A DNA stretch of 44,207 nucleotides from RUG754 sp964345365. Its GTDB lineage: Bacteria > Bacillota > Clostridia > Peptostreptococcales > Anaerovoracaceae. Shown here one piece after another: positions 7,618 through 16,127 of this stretch. The stretch lies in NCBI GenBank assembly GCA_964345365.1, contig CAYFQR010000010.1, forward strand, positions 1 through 44,207, read 5' to 3'. Positions within the stretch are counted from its first letter, which is position 1; the number at the start of each line of letters is the position of its first letter. The position numbers and the translations under genes are program-made. Below the pieces are notes generated by a model, which was not told where the DNA came from, searched no databases, and saw only the letters and a program-made list of their open reading frames with translations.

Positions 7618-8131
7618 ACAGGATAAATGTCAACAACAGATGTTATTTTACATAATTTTTTCATTGATTTGATTGACAATATGGGGCTTTTTATGGATAA
7701 TGGATAATAGGATACTGGTATTCTGTTCGAAAAAAACAGAAAAAACCTCAAAAGTGTTGCAAAAGCAACAGTTTTTAACCATATATTTGATATAATATTA
7801 AAGATTATGCAATTTACATAATTGCAAAAAATATTAAACCCATTTTTACGATAATATCAGTCAATATTAAATTAAAAACTCCTACTAAAAAATAGTGAAA
7901 ATATTAAATGGAGGCAACTTTATGAAAGAGCGTTTTCAGTAATACCGCCGGAAAATTCCGAACTTGCTAATTTAACGTAGACTCAAGAATATTGATACAA
8001 TCTAAGCTGTCGCTTAGTCAAATATTAACAAAGGAATTTTTATTATATAGGTGGGAATACTCATGTCACAGACCATGAGTGTTTTCTCCTGTATCATGAA
8101 CGGATTTTTGGGATATCCGGAAAGGAAAAAC
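7618..8131 (+). other. Long AT-rich leader region with promoter, leader hairpins and a broken short reading frame
   Basis: This 514-nt stretch holds no intact gene. TGATATAAT at 7788-7796 is an extended -10 element. A small hairpin (GTTGC AAAA GCAAC then a T run) sits just upstream at about 7756-7775. The word ATATTAAA recurs at about 7797, 7831, 7865 and 7901. At 7912-7918 an AAATGGAGGC-type RBS precedes ATG 7922, which reads only MKERFQ before a stop. Shifting frame by one base just before that stop continues as VIPPENSELANLT to a TAG. At 8059-8082 a 7-bp hairpin (ACTCATG / CATGAGT) followed by GTTTT lies shortly before the PNPOx gene. Confidence 0.35.
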
Positions 8132-8665
8132 ATGAGACAGATGAGAAGAATCAAGCAGCTTCTTTCAGAGGCGGATAATCGTGAAGTTCTAAAAAGAGGT
8201 ACAATAGGTGTGCTTTCGGTCATTGCGGATGATGACTACCCTTATGGAGTTCCACTCAACTATTATTACGATGACTTGCTGAATCGCATTTACACACACG
8301 GCGCTAAAGAAGGCATGAGGGTTGACTATGTGAGAAAAAATCCGAAAGTTTCATTCACGGTAGTTGATAAAAACGATAACGACCCCGAAAATTACAGTAC
8401 TAACTTCAGGTCTGTAATCGCTTACGGCAGAGCGAGAATTGTTGATGATGAAACTGAAATTGATAAAGCCATGTTTGACTTATCCAAAAAATACGTCGAA
8501 GGTGTTCATTCGGACGAGGATATAAAAGAAAAAGTTGAGAGCCAAAAAAAATTCTTTATGGTGACCGCCATTGATATCGACATGATGACGGGGAAAGAAG
8601 CGATTGAACTTGTTCAAGCTAAAGAAGTTATGAAGAGGATGTTCGTAAAAGAAGAAACTAAATAG
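8132..8665 (+). CDS. Pyridoxamine 5'-phosphate oxidase-like flavin-binding protein
   Basis: The 177-residue protein belongs to the PNPOx-like split-barrel FMN-binding family of small anaerobe flavoproteins (sometimes annotated as NimA-like nitroreductase or antibiotic-resistance proteins). The diagnostic parts are GTIGVLSVIADDDYPYGVPLNYYYD (about 23-47), the HGAKEGMRVDYVRKNPKVSFTVV stretch with its cofactor-contact residues, and SVIAYGRARIV. True substrate is unknown; this is not a dedicated PdxH. ATG 8132 has AAGGA 6 nt upstream. An in-frame GTG at 8051 is possible but precedes the region of homology and lies in a hairpin. The gene is convergent with nfnB. Confidence 0.8.
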   Translation: MRQMRRIKQLLSEADNREVLKRGTIGVLSVIADDDYPYGVPLNYYYDDLLNRIYTHGAKEGMRVDYVRKNPKVSFTVVDKNDNDPENYSTNFRSVIAYGRARIVDDETEIDKAMFDLSKKYVEGVHSDEDIKEKVESQKKFFMVTAIDIDMMTGKEAIELVQAKEVMKRMFVKEETK

Positions 8666-8673
8666 TGCGGGTA

Positions 8674-8736
8674 GATGCCGCCGTTGCATTTTCTCGTTCG
8701 GACAACTCATAGCGGCTTGCTCGTTCAAAAAAATGG
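8674..8736. repeat. Half copy (copy C) of the dispersed palindrome family
   Basis: The stretch from GATGCCGCCG through GACAACTCATAGCGG, CTTGCTCG and AAAATGG aligns by eye with the left arm of the element at 18271-18462. There the equivalents are TCTGCCACG, GATAACTCTAACGG, TTTGCTCG and AAAATGG. Only one arm is present, so it cannot form the full hairpin. It lies between two convergent genes. Confidence 0.5.
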
Positions 8737-8755
8737 ACTCTGAAAGAAAGAAGAA

Positions 8756-8783
8756 CGCCTCGCTCCATTATTGAAGCGAGGCG
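8756..8783 (-). terminator. Rho-independent terminator of the PFOR-Nfn operon
   Basis: CGCCTCGCT and AGCGAGGCG form a perfect 9-bp stem around a 10-nt loop. Read on the minus strand it is followed by TTCTTCTTTCTTTC, a U-rich tail, so it best fits the end of the minus-strand operon. On the plus strand the tail is weaker (ATTGATTT), but it may also stop the PNPOx transcript. Confidence 0.75.
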
Positions 8784-8823
8784 ATTGATTTAGCCATTAG
8801 GTTAGCTTAAGCCGGGCTCTTAT

Positions 8824-10212
8824 TTATTTCGCCGACAGGTATTCATGTATGGATGCAGCGGCTGTTTTGCCCGCGCCCATAGCTTTGATTACCGTAGCGG
8901 CGCCTGTTACGGCGTCACCGCCTGCGAAGATTCCTTCGCGGTTTGTAGCGGCATCATCGTCAGTGCCGATTCCGCCTCTGTCGTTAGCCGCGAGGTTTTC
9001 GGTGGTATCTAAGATAAGTGTATTTAACTTAGTGCCGATTGACATTATTACCATGTCTGTAGGGATTTCGAAGTTTGAACCCGGTTTCTCGACAGGTCGG
9101 CATCTGCCGGACGCATCAGGTGTTCCCAGTTCCATTTCAACGCATTCGATTGCTCTTACGTTGCCGTTTTCATTGCCTAAGATTTGGACAGGGTTTGTGA
9201 GGAGCCTGAACTCGATGCCTTCTTCCATAGCGTGATGAACTTCTTCCGCTCTTGCAGGAAGCTCATTCATGGACCTGCGGTAAACGATAGTAACGTCCGA
9301 ACCCATTCTCTTGGCGCATCTTGCAGCGTCCATGGCAACGTTTCCTCCGCCTACAACCACTACCTTGTCTGCAAGCATTATAGGGGTATCGTACTCAGGA
9401 AGATATGCCTTCATGAGATTGATACGTGTGAGGTATTCGTTTGCAGAGCATACTCCGATGAGGTTTTCGCCCGGAATATTCATAAATGAAGGAAGTCCCG
9501 CTCCGGTACCGATAAATACGGATTCGAAGCCTTCTTCTTTTATGAGTTCGTCGATTGACATTGCACGACCTACAACTGCGTCCGTGATGAACTTAACTCC
9601 CTTGGCTTCGAGTTTCGATACCTCGAGAGCAACTATATCCTTAGGGAGACGGAATTCAGGGATACCGTAAACGAGTACGCCGCCTGTCTTATGGAGAGCC
9701 TCGAAAACGGTAACTTCATAGCCTTTGTTTACGAGGTCGCCTGCACATGCAAGTCCTGCAGGGCCTGCACCGATTATAGCTACCTTATGTCCGTTTGATG
9801 GAGCAGGAGCGATTTCTACGTCGCCGAAGTTGGCAGCATGCCAGTCGGCTACGAATCTCTCTAAGCGTCCTATCGCCACTGATTCGCCTCTTGTTTCATG
9901 AACACATCTGCCCTGACATTGTGTTTCCTGAGGGCAAACACGTCCGCAAATAGCAGGGAGCGAGCTGTCCTGAGCGATAATATCGTATGCCGCTTCAAAG
10001 TCGCCTTCTGCAACCTTTGCGATGAACTCAGGAATTTGGATATTAACAGGGCAACCGCTGACGCAAGGTTTTTTGCGGCATTTAAGGCAACGCATAGCCT
10101 CGTTTATAGCCTGTTCTTCCGTATAACCTGTACAAACTTCAAGGAAATTTTTATTTCTGCAATCAGGAGCTTGCTCAGGCATAGGGTTCTGTGAATATGT
10201 GATATTAATCAT
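8824..10212 (-). CDS. nfnB: NADH-dependent reduced ferredoxin:NADP+ oxidoreductase, large subunit NfnB (GltA-like)
   Basis: The 462-residue protein resembles the small chain of glutamate synthase. An N-terminal Cys-rich iron-sulfur domain (CLKCRKKPCVSGCPVNIQIPEF and CGRVCPQETQCQGRC, about 40-110) is followed by an FAD-binding site (AIIGAGPAGLACAGDLV, about 145) and an NAD(P)-binding site (VVVVGGGNVAMDAARCAKRMG). No glutamate synthase large subunit is nearby; the adjacent NfnA partner instead points to NfnAB, the flavin-based bifurcating transhydrogenase that makes NADPH from NADH and reduced ferredoxin. ATG 10212 has AGGAGG about 10 nt upstream; GTG 10224 falls inside that RBS. It overlaps the end of nfnA by 8 nt and is the last gene of the operon. 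Confidence 0.88.
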   Translation of the reverse strand: MINITYSQNPMPEQAPDCRNKNFLEVCTGYTEEQAINEAMRCLKCRKKPCVSGCPVNIQIPEFIAKVAEGDFEAAYDIIAQDSSLPAICGRVCPQETQCQGRCVHETRGESVAIGRLERFVADWHAANFGDVEIAPAPSNGHKVAIIGAGPAGLACAGDLVNKGYEVTVFEALHKTGGVLVYGIPEFRLPKDIVALEVSKLEAKGVKFITDAVVGRAMSIDELIKEEGFESVFIGTGAGLPSFMNIPGENLIGVCSANEYLTRINLMKAYLPEYDTPIMLADKVVVVGGGNVAMDAARCAKRMGSDVTIVYRRSMNELPARAEEVHHAMEEGIEFRLLTNPVQILGNENGNVRAIECVEMELGTPDASGRCRPVEKPGSNFEIPTDMVIMSIGTKLNTLILDTTENLAANDRGGIGTDDDAATNREGIFAGGDAVTGAATVIKAMGAGKTAAASIHEYLSAK

Positions 10213-11059
10213 TGTAACGAACACCTCCTGTTAATTTGCACACGTGAGCTCTGTCTTCGGCCTCTTGAACATGATAGTAGTTTGATCTCTTCATGAGGTC
10301 ATCCCAGTCAACGAGCGCTCCGTCAAACTCAGGGCCGTCTACGCATACGAACTTGTCCTCACCGTTGATTTTGCATCTGCAGCAGCCGCACATTCCGCTA
10401 CCGTCAATCATGTATGCGGTAAGGGAAGCAACGCTGCGAATATTGTGTTTTGTCGCGATTTCGCAAACAAATTTCATCATGATAGGAGGCCCTACCGCTA
10501 CGATTTCATCGAATTGTGCACCTGCTTCCAGTAATTGCTCCAGCTTCTGTGTAGTGAAAGCTTTTTCGCCGTATGAGCCGTCGTCTGTAACGATATGGAG
10601 TTCGTCAACGCCTGCTCTGAACTCGTCTTCTAAGATAACGAGGTCTTTTGTTTTGAAGCCTGCAATCATAGTGGTGTGAACACCGGCATTTTTCATGCCG
10701 ATTGCGAGAGGGTAAGCGAGTGCGTTACCTGTACCGCCTCCGACTACGCAGACGGTTTTTAGACCTTCCATATTGGTCGGCTTGCCGAGAGGGCCTACGA
10801 TGTCTGCAAAACATTCGCCCACTTCAATCTGATCCATGAGCATGGTGGTTCTTCCGACTGCAGCATAGATTAAATCTATGGTTCCTGCTTCGGAATCGTG
10901 TCCTGCCATAGTGAGAGGAATTCTTTCACCGTATTCGTCTGTGCGAAGGATGATGAATTGTCCCGGCTTCGCGTGTTTTGCTACCATAGGGGCATAGATT
11001 TTTAGCCATACCATGTTGTCATTGAGTCTTTTTTTCCAAGTTACTTCAAATCTTTTCAT
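10205..11059 (-). CDS. nfnA: NADH-dependent reduced ferredoxin:NADP+ oxidoreductase, small subunit NfnA
   Basis: The 284-residue protein is of the PyrK/sulfide dehydrogenase beta-like FAD/NAD family. It has an N-terminal FAD-binding beta-barrel (KPGQFIILRTDEYGERIPLTMAG), an NAD-binding Rossmann half (VCVVGGGTGNALAYPLA), and a C-terminal [2Fe-2S] site with Cys residues in SGMCGCCRCKINGEDKFVCVDGPEFDG. In NfnAB this chain holds the FAD that reacts with NADH. ATG 11059 is chosen over 11068 because AGGAGG sits about 9 nt upstream of 11059 and directly against 11068. It starts 18 nt after the PFOR stop, so the two are surely co-transcribed. Confidence 0.88.
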   Translation of the reverse strand: MKRFEVTWKKRLNDNMVWLKIYAPMVAKHAKPGQFIILRTDEYGERIPLTMAGHDSEAGTIDLIYAAVGRTTMLMDQIEVGECFADIVGPLGKPTNMEGLKTVCVVGGGTGNALAYPLAIGMKNAGVHTTMIAGFKTKDLVILEDEFRAGVDELHIVTDDGSYGEKAFTTQKLEQLLEAGAQFDEIVAVGPPIMMKFVCEIATKHNIRSVASLTAYMIDGSGMCGCCRCKINGEDKFVCVDGPEFDGALVDWDDLMKRSNYYHVQEAEDRAHVCKLTGGVRYND

Positions 11060-11077
11060 TTTTGTCATCCTCCTTTC

Positions 11078-14000
11078 TTATTCTTCCGAAGCATCGAAAC
11101 TGTCTTGACGACTCTTGAGTTCAGCATATCTCTCATGAGCGAACTTCTCTCCTCTTGAGAACAGGTCTTGTGCTCTTTCAGGGAAGTTGAGTTTAAGTGA
11201 ATTATATCTTACCTCACCCATGATGAAGTCTTTGTATGATTCGGTCGGTTCTGCAGAGTCGATTGAAAGAGGATTTTCTCCGTTTAATGCCTTTTCAGGA
11301 TTAAATCTGAGGAGATTCCAATATCCCGCTCTTACAGCTTTTTTCATTTCAAGCATGGATTTGTTCATACCTGACTTGATACCGTGGTTGATGCATGGTG
11401 CGTAAGCTATGATTAGCGAAGGGCCGTCATATGCTTCGGCTTCTCTGATTGCACGGAGTGTCTGTTCAGGGTTTGCACCCATAGCCACCTGTGCTACGTA
11501 CACATAACCGTATGCCATAGCTATCTGTGCTAAATCTTTTTTCTTAACCGATTTACCGGCGGCGGCAAACTTGGCAACAGCTCCCATAGGGGTGGCCTTT
11601 GAGGACTGTCCGCCCGTGTTGGAGTAAACTTCCGTGTCGAATACGAAGATGTTTACGTTTTCGCCGGAAGCGAGTACGTGGTCAAGTCCACCGTATCCGA
11701 TGTCGTATGCCCAGCCGTCACCTCCGAATATCCACATTGAAGGTTTGGTGAGAACATCTGCATTCTCTACAACATATTCGGCATCTTCGGTATCGAGAGC
11801 TTTGCATGCTTCAACGAGTGCGTCGCCTGTTTTTCTTGAGCCTTCGGCGTCATTCATTTCGGCGAGCCATGCTTTAGCTTGGAACATTCCGGTGTCCGCA
11901 AGTCTTTCCGCGACGGTTTTCATTGCCGCTCTTCTTGCGTTCATTGCGGTCGCCATACCGAATCCGAATTCCGCATTGTCTTCAAAGAGGGAGTTGGCCC
12001 ATGCAGGCCCCTTGCCTTCTTTGTTTACGGTGTACGGGGTGGCAGGCGCGGATGCTCCCCAAATTGACGAGCAGCCTGTAGCGTTAGCTATGAACATTCT
12101 GTCCCCGAAGAGCTGAGTTATTAGCTTTGCATAAGGGGACTCGCCGCAGCCCGGGCATGCTCCCGAGAATTCGAGAAGCGGAGTCTTGAACTGTGCGCCC
12201 TTAACGGTGTCTTCTTTGAACGGGGTTTCTTTTTCGTCTATATTCTCATAAAGGTAGTCGAACTTTTTCTGGTTCTGCTCCATGAAGTCCTCATGTGCAG
12301 GTTCCATCTCGATTGCTTTTTTCCTTGCAGGGCATACGTCTGCGCAGGAACCGCAGCCGGTGCAGTCCATAAGAGACCAACCGAGTGTGAACTGATGACC
12401 CTTATTGCCCTTCATAGGGAGTATCGCCTCGCAGTTGTCGCCGCAACCCATGTGGGCCTTAACGTCTTCCGCTTCTTTGTCAGTCAATACGAAAGGACGA
12501 ACTACGGCGTGAGGACAAACGGTAGCACACCAGTTACACTGCATACAGTTCTTAGGATTCCAGTGCGGAAGGTCGGCAGCAATACCGCGTTTTTCGTATG
12601 CTGCGGTTCCGTTAGGCATCATGCCGTTTACGGTTGAGATGAACTTAGAAACCGGAACTCTGTCTGCTGTAAGGTTCGATGTCGGAATGAGGATGTCATT
12701 CAGGAAGTCGGTCATGAGCTCATCGCACCCTACAAGCGGTGCTTCAGGAGCTTCATCAGGAACTGTCTTCCATGCTTCAGGAACTTCAACCTTGTGTATG
12801 TGGTTAAGACCGGCATCTACAGCCTTGCAGTTCATGTCAACAATTTCCTTGCCTTTTTTGCCGTAGGTGTTTCTAATCGCATCCTTCATATAACCTTCAG
12901 CTTCGTCGATAGGAATTATATTCGCTAACTTGAAGAAAGCAGCCTGGAGGATTGAGTTCGTTCTTCTTGCTCCGAGGCCGATATCTTTTGCGAGAGATAC
13001 GGCGTCGCAGGTGTAGAACTGAACATCGTTATTTGCGATGTGTCTCTTAACGCTTGCAGGAAGACGTTCTTCTAATTCTTCGTCGTCCCATACGCAGTTA
13101 AGAAGGAAAAATCCGCCCGGTTTAACGTCCTCTACCATTTCATATTTGTAGAGGTATGCTGAGTTGTGGCAAGCTACGAAGTCGGCCTGCTTAACGTAAT
13201 ATGTCGACCTGATAGGGTCGTTACCGAATCTTAAGTGAGAAATGGTAACTCCGCCGGATTTCTTCGAGTCGTACTGGAAGTATGCCTGCGCTTTCATATC
13301 CGTGTGGTCACCGATGATTTTAACGGAGTTCTTGTTGGCACCGACAGTACCGTCAGCACCGAGTCCCCAGAACTTGCAAGCCTTGGTCCCCTTAGGAGCA
13401 ACGTCAGGATTGCAGGAGCCCTGAATCGAAAGGTTCGTAACGTCGTCGAAGATAGAGAGTGTGAACTCTTTTTTAGGTTCGTCAGCCCAGAGGTTTTCGT
13501 AAACAGCGAGGATGTCTCCCGGCTGTACGTCCTTGGAACCTAAGCCGTAACGTCCGCCTGCGATGAAGCAGCTCTCGAACTCAGTGCCTCTTAGAGAAGC
13601 AACTATGTCGAGGAACAGCGGCTCGCCGAGTCCGCCCGGTTCTTTTGTCCTGTCTAATACTGCAATCTTCTTAACTGTCTTAGGAAGAACATTGAGAAGA
13701 TATTTGGTCGACCAAGGTCTGTAAAGATGAACTTTTATGAGACCTACTTTTTTGCCTTGTGCATTGAGCCAGTCCACTACTTCCTCTGTGCATTCGCAAA
13801 CGGAACCCATTGCTACGATGATTTCGGTAGCATCCGGTGCGCCGTAGTAGTTGAACGGCTTGTAGTCGGTGCCTATCTTGGCGTTGACTTTCTGCATATA
13901 TTCGTTTACTAAATCAGGTGTAGCGGCATAGAAAGTATTACATGCTTCTCTGTGCTGGAAGAATGTTTCGGGCTGCTCTGCTGAACCTACCGTATGAGGA

Positions 14001-14632
14001 CGATTAGGATTGAGTGCGTTAGCCTTGAATTCCTTGATGGCGTCCCAATCAACCATTTCTTTGAGGTCTTCGTAGTCCCATACTTCGATTTTTTGCTGTT
14101 CGTGTGAGGTTCTGAATCCGTCGAAGAAGTGCAGCATAGGTACGTGACCGCCGATAGCGGCAAGATGCGCTACCGCAGCTAAGTCCATGGCTTGCTGAAC
14201 GGAGTTGGAAGCGAGCAGACCGAAGCCTGTCTGGCGGCATCCCATTACGTCACTGTGGTCTCCGAAGATATTAAGTGCATGTGTGGCGATACATCTCGCT
14301 GCAACGTGGAATACCGTCGGCGTCTGTTCGGCGGCTAATTTGTACATATTAGGAATCATTAAGAGCAGACCCTGTGAAGCGGTGAAGGTCGATGTGAGGG
14401 CACCTGCTGTAACGGCACCGTGAACCGCACCTGCAGCACCTGCTTCGGATTGCATCTCTACGATTTTAACTTTTTCGCCGAAAATATTTTCTCTGTCCTG
14501 GGCGGCCCAGTCGTCCATGTTTTCTGCCATAGGGGAGGAAGGTGTGATAGGGTATATCGCAGCAACCTCAGAGAACGCATATGCAACATGAGCGGCAGCG
14601 GCGTTTCCATCCATAGTCTTTAATTTTCTCAT
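11078..14632 (-). CDS. nifJ: Pyruvate:ferredoxin (flavodoxin) oxidoreductase
   Basis: This single-chain PFOR of 1184 residues (normal size) oxidises pyruvate with CoA to acetyl-CoA, CO2 and reduced ferredoxin. Domains in order: the pyruvate-binding N-terminal domain (VAAIYPITPSSPMAE, about 23-37), the transketolase C-like domain, the gamma-like domain (about 410-620), a two-cluster ferredoxin domain (MQCNWCATVCPHAVV and CTGCGSCADVCPARK, about 690-780), and the C-terminal TPP domain with the proximal-cluster cysteines (FSGACPGCGESPY) and the TPP/Mg motif (GGDGWAYDIGYGGLDH). The ATG is 2 nt from the polyferredoxin stop. Its cofactor TPP is supplied by the thiamine operon in the same window. Confidence 0.96.
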   Translation of the reverse strand: MRKLKTMDGNAAAAHVAYAFSEVAAIYPITPSSPMAENMDDWAAQDRENIFGEKVKIVEMQSEAGAAGAVHGAVTAGALTSTFTASQGLLLMIPNMYKLAAEQTPTVFHVAARCIATHALNIFGDHSDVMGCRQTGFGLLASNSVQQAMDLAAVAHLAAIGGHVPMLHFFDGFRTSHEQQKIEVWDYEDLKEMVDWDAIKEFKANALNPNRPHTVGSAEQPETFFQHREACNTFYAATPDLVNEYMQKVNAKIGTDYKPFNYYGAPDATEIIVAMGSVCECTEEVVDWLNAQGKKVGLIKVHLYRPWSTKYLLNVLPKTVKKIAVLDRTKEPGGLGEPLFLDIVASLRGTEFESCFIAGGRYGLGSKDVQPGDILAVYENLWADEPKKEFTLSIFDDVTNLSIQGSCNPDVAPKGTKACKFWGLGADGTVGANKNSVKIIGDHTDMKAQAYFQYDSKKSGGVTISHLRFGNDPIRSTYYVKQADFVACHNSAYLYKYEMVEDVKPGGFFLLNCVWDDEELEERLPASVKRHIANNDVQFYTCDAVSLAKDIGLGARRTNSILQAAFFKLANIIPIDEAEGYMKDAIRNTYGKKGKEIVDMNCKAVDAGLNHIHKVEVPEAWKTVPDEAPEAPLVGCDELMTDFLNDILIPTSNLTADRVPVSKFISTVNGMMPNGTAAYEKRGIAADLPHWNPKNCMQCNWCATVCPHAVVRPFVLTDKEAEDVKAHMGCGDNCEAILPMKGNKGHQFTLGWSLMDCTGCGSCADVCPARKKAIEMEPAHEDFMEQNQKKFDYLYENIDEKETPFKEDTVKGAQFKTPLLEFSGACPGCGESPYAKLITQLFGDRMFIANATGCSSIWGASAPATPYTVNKEGKGPAWANSLFEDNAEFGFGMATAMNARRAAMKTVAERLADTGMFQAKAWLAEMNDAEGSRKTGDALVEACKALDTEDAEYVVENADVLTKPSMWIFGGDGWAYDIGYGGLDHVLASGENVNIFVFDTEVYSNTGGQSSKATPMGAVAKFAAAGKSVKKKDLAQIAMAYGYVYVAQVAMGANPEQTLRAIREAEAYDGPSLIIAYAPCINHGIKSGMNKSMLEMKKAVRAGYWNLLRFNPEKALNGENPLSIDSAEPTESYKDFIMGEVRYNSLKLNFPERAQDLFSRGEKFAHERYAELKSRQDSFDASEE

Positions 14633-14634
14633 GT

Positions 14635-15741
14635 TTATTCTCCTTCCTTGATGCCGAGAGCTTCGCGCTGAAGGTAGATGTATTCAGGAACAACCTGTTC
14701 TTTGATAACATTTCTCGGGCATACATATTGACATACATGGCAGTTTTCACAGAGTTCAGGATCGACAACTGTGTGGGTGCCATCACCATAAATAGCGAGG
14801 TTAGGGCAGTTGTTAAAGCAGTCTTCACAGAAGAGGCAACCTGTGCCGCAGACTTTTGCCTTAGTGGCGGCGTCATCCTCGGAAGAGCAAGCAACCATTT
14901 TTTGGCCCATATATGGAACGATAGTGATAAGGTTCTGCGGGCAAGCGAAGGTGCAGTCCTTGCAGCCTACACACTTGTCAGGGTCAACCTTAGCGATACC
15001 GTTTACTACTTGAATAGCGTCATAACGGCAAACGGTGGTGCACTTACCACAACCGAAGCAGCCTGTGTGGCAGAGCTCGAGTGCGTTGAAATCGAGTTTC
15101 TTAGCCTCGTCGCACGAAGTGATTCCCATTTGTGTGAGTTTATAGTTTGTCCTGCCGTCGCCGGAACATTTCACGAATGCCACGGTAGGTTTGACTACCG
15201 AAAGGTCGTGAAGTGTATCAACGATAATCTTTTTCTTGCACTTTACCGTGCAGGCTACGCAGCCTACGCATTTATCGTAATCAATAACCGCATGGTTGTT
15301 GATTACTTTAACAGCATGCTCAGGGCAGTTCTGCTCGCATGCACCGCAAGCGATACATCCGAAACCGCACATTTCTCTTACTGTTTGGTCATCTTCCTCG
15401 GTTGATGAGCACGGGATGAAGTTTGTAGCGTCAGCAGGAATCATTCGAATCAGCTGCTGAGGGCAAACATCTTCTTTAGCGCAGTCACCGCAACCGTTAC
15501 ATTTTTCGCGGTCAATGACAACGATACCGTCTACTAACTTCATTGCCCCTTCCTTGCAAGACTCGATACAGGAGCCTACGCCAACGCAGCCGTCCTTACA
15601 CTCGCCTCTCTGGAAACCGGACTCTAAAGCCTCTTTGCAGGATGAACAGTTTGCGAAACGTTCCTTTCCCGCAGCACTTCCGGCGCATGCGATAAAAGCG
15701 ATAAGCTTTTCTTCCAATGCCGGAATTTTCTCGGTTTTCAT
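14635..15741 (-). CDS. Polyferredoxin with four tandem two-cluster units, upstream of PFOR
   Basis: The 368-residue soluble protein contains four consecutive repeats of one module (about 17-100, 108-180, 190-276, 283-350). Each repeat resembles the C-terminal ferredoxin part of RnfB: a start like AFIACAGSAAGK or VAFVKCSGDG, a C-x2-C-x2-C-x3-C type site, then a VVID-x-x-KC-x-GC-x2-C site ending in CP. That gives motifs for up to eight [4Fe-4S] clusters. There is no signal peptide or membrane span, unlike RnfB. As first gene of the PFOR-NfnAB operon it is probably an electron wire or reservoir between PFOR and Nfn; that role is inference. RBS AAGGAGG lies 10 nt before the ATG, with a near-consensus promoter upstream. 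Confidence 0.85.
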   Translation of the reverse strand: MKTEKIPALEEKLIAFIACAGSAAGKERFANCSSCKEALESGFQRGECKDGCVGVGSCIESCKEGAMKLVDGIVVIDREKCNGCGDCAKEDVCPQQLIRMIPADATNFIPCSSTEEDDQTVREMCGFGCIACGACEQNCPEHAVKVINNHAVIDYDKCVGCVACTVKCKKKIIVDTLHDLSVVKPTVAFVKCSGDGRTNYKLTQMGITSCDEAKKLDFNALELCHTGCFGCGKCTTVCRYDAIQVVNGIAKVDPDKCVGCKDCTFACPQNLITIVPYMGQKMVACSSEDDAATKAKVCGTGCLFCEDCFNNCPNLAIYGDGTHTVVDPELCENCHVCQYVCPRNVIKEQVVPEYIYLQREALGIKEGE

Positions 15742-15781
15742 AACAATTTTGCCTCCTTAAAAAAATTAGTATAATTATATA

Positions 15782-15810
15782 ATTATATCTTAATAAGTTA
15801 TTTTAGTCAA
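15782..15810 (-). promoter_or_regulatory. Sigma-A promoter of the polyferredoxin-PFOR-Nfn operon
   Basis: On the minus strand TTGACT (15810-15805), a 17-nt spacer and TATAAT (15787-15782) make a near-consensus vegetative promoter. Transcription would start near 15775, giving a leader of about 34 nt before the ATG at 15741. Further from 15811 to 16077 I see only AT-rich sequence without genes or clear structures. Confidence 0.8.
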
Positions 15811-16077
15811 ACATGCGGGTATTTAACAGCGAAAAAAATAAAGGGACAACACGACGAAAATTGTCGGATTCCCCCCGCAAAAACTGTGTCTAAAATATAA
15901 CAATCTATACACCCTTAGTCTACTCTCTTCAGAATATAAAGTCAATCAAAAGCATGTAAAAACTGCTCTTGTATCTCAAAAAAACCACCATCGGCAAAGA
16001 AAGAAAAACAGCTGCTCGGTATAGTGGCAAGTTAACAAAAAATATGAGAAATCTTTTATGCAATCCTATGAGTAACA

Positions 16078-16103
16078 TGTAACCAAATGTGCTAAAATAC
16101 GTT
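16078..16103 (+). promoter_or_regulatory. ECF-type autoregulatory promoter
   Basis: TGTAAC (16078-16083), a 16-nt spacer and CGTT (16100-16103) match the architecture of promoters read by ECF sigma factors (for example TGAAAC-N16-CGTA for Bacillus SigW). It lies directly before an ECF sigma gene, as expected for autoregulation. The predicted start, near 16110, leaves room for the AGGGGG RBS at 16115-16120. Confidence 0.6.
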
Positions 16104-16127
16104 TATATAGTGAAAGGGGGCGAAAAA

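Noticed and set aside
8824..10212. Glutamate synthase small subunit (gltD)
   Set aside because: No gltB is adjacent and the partner gene is of the NfnA type, so NfnB is the better call.
14728..15405. Long open frame on the plus strand opposite the polyferredoxin gene
   Set aside because: It is the complement of Cys-rich repeats; it has no RBS or homology and is explained by codon bias on the coding strand.
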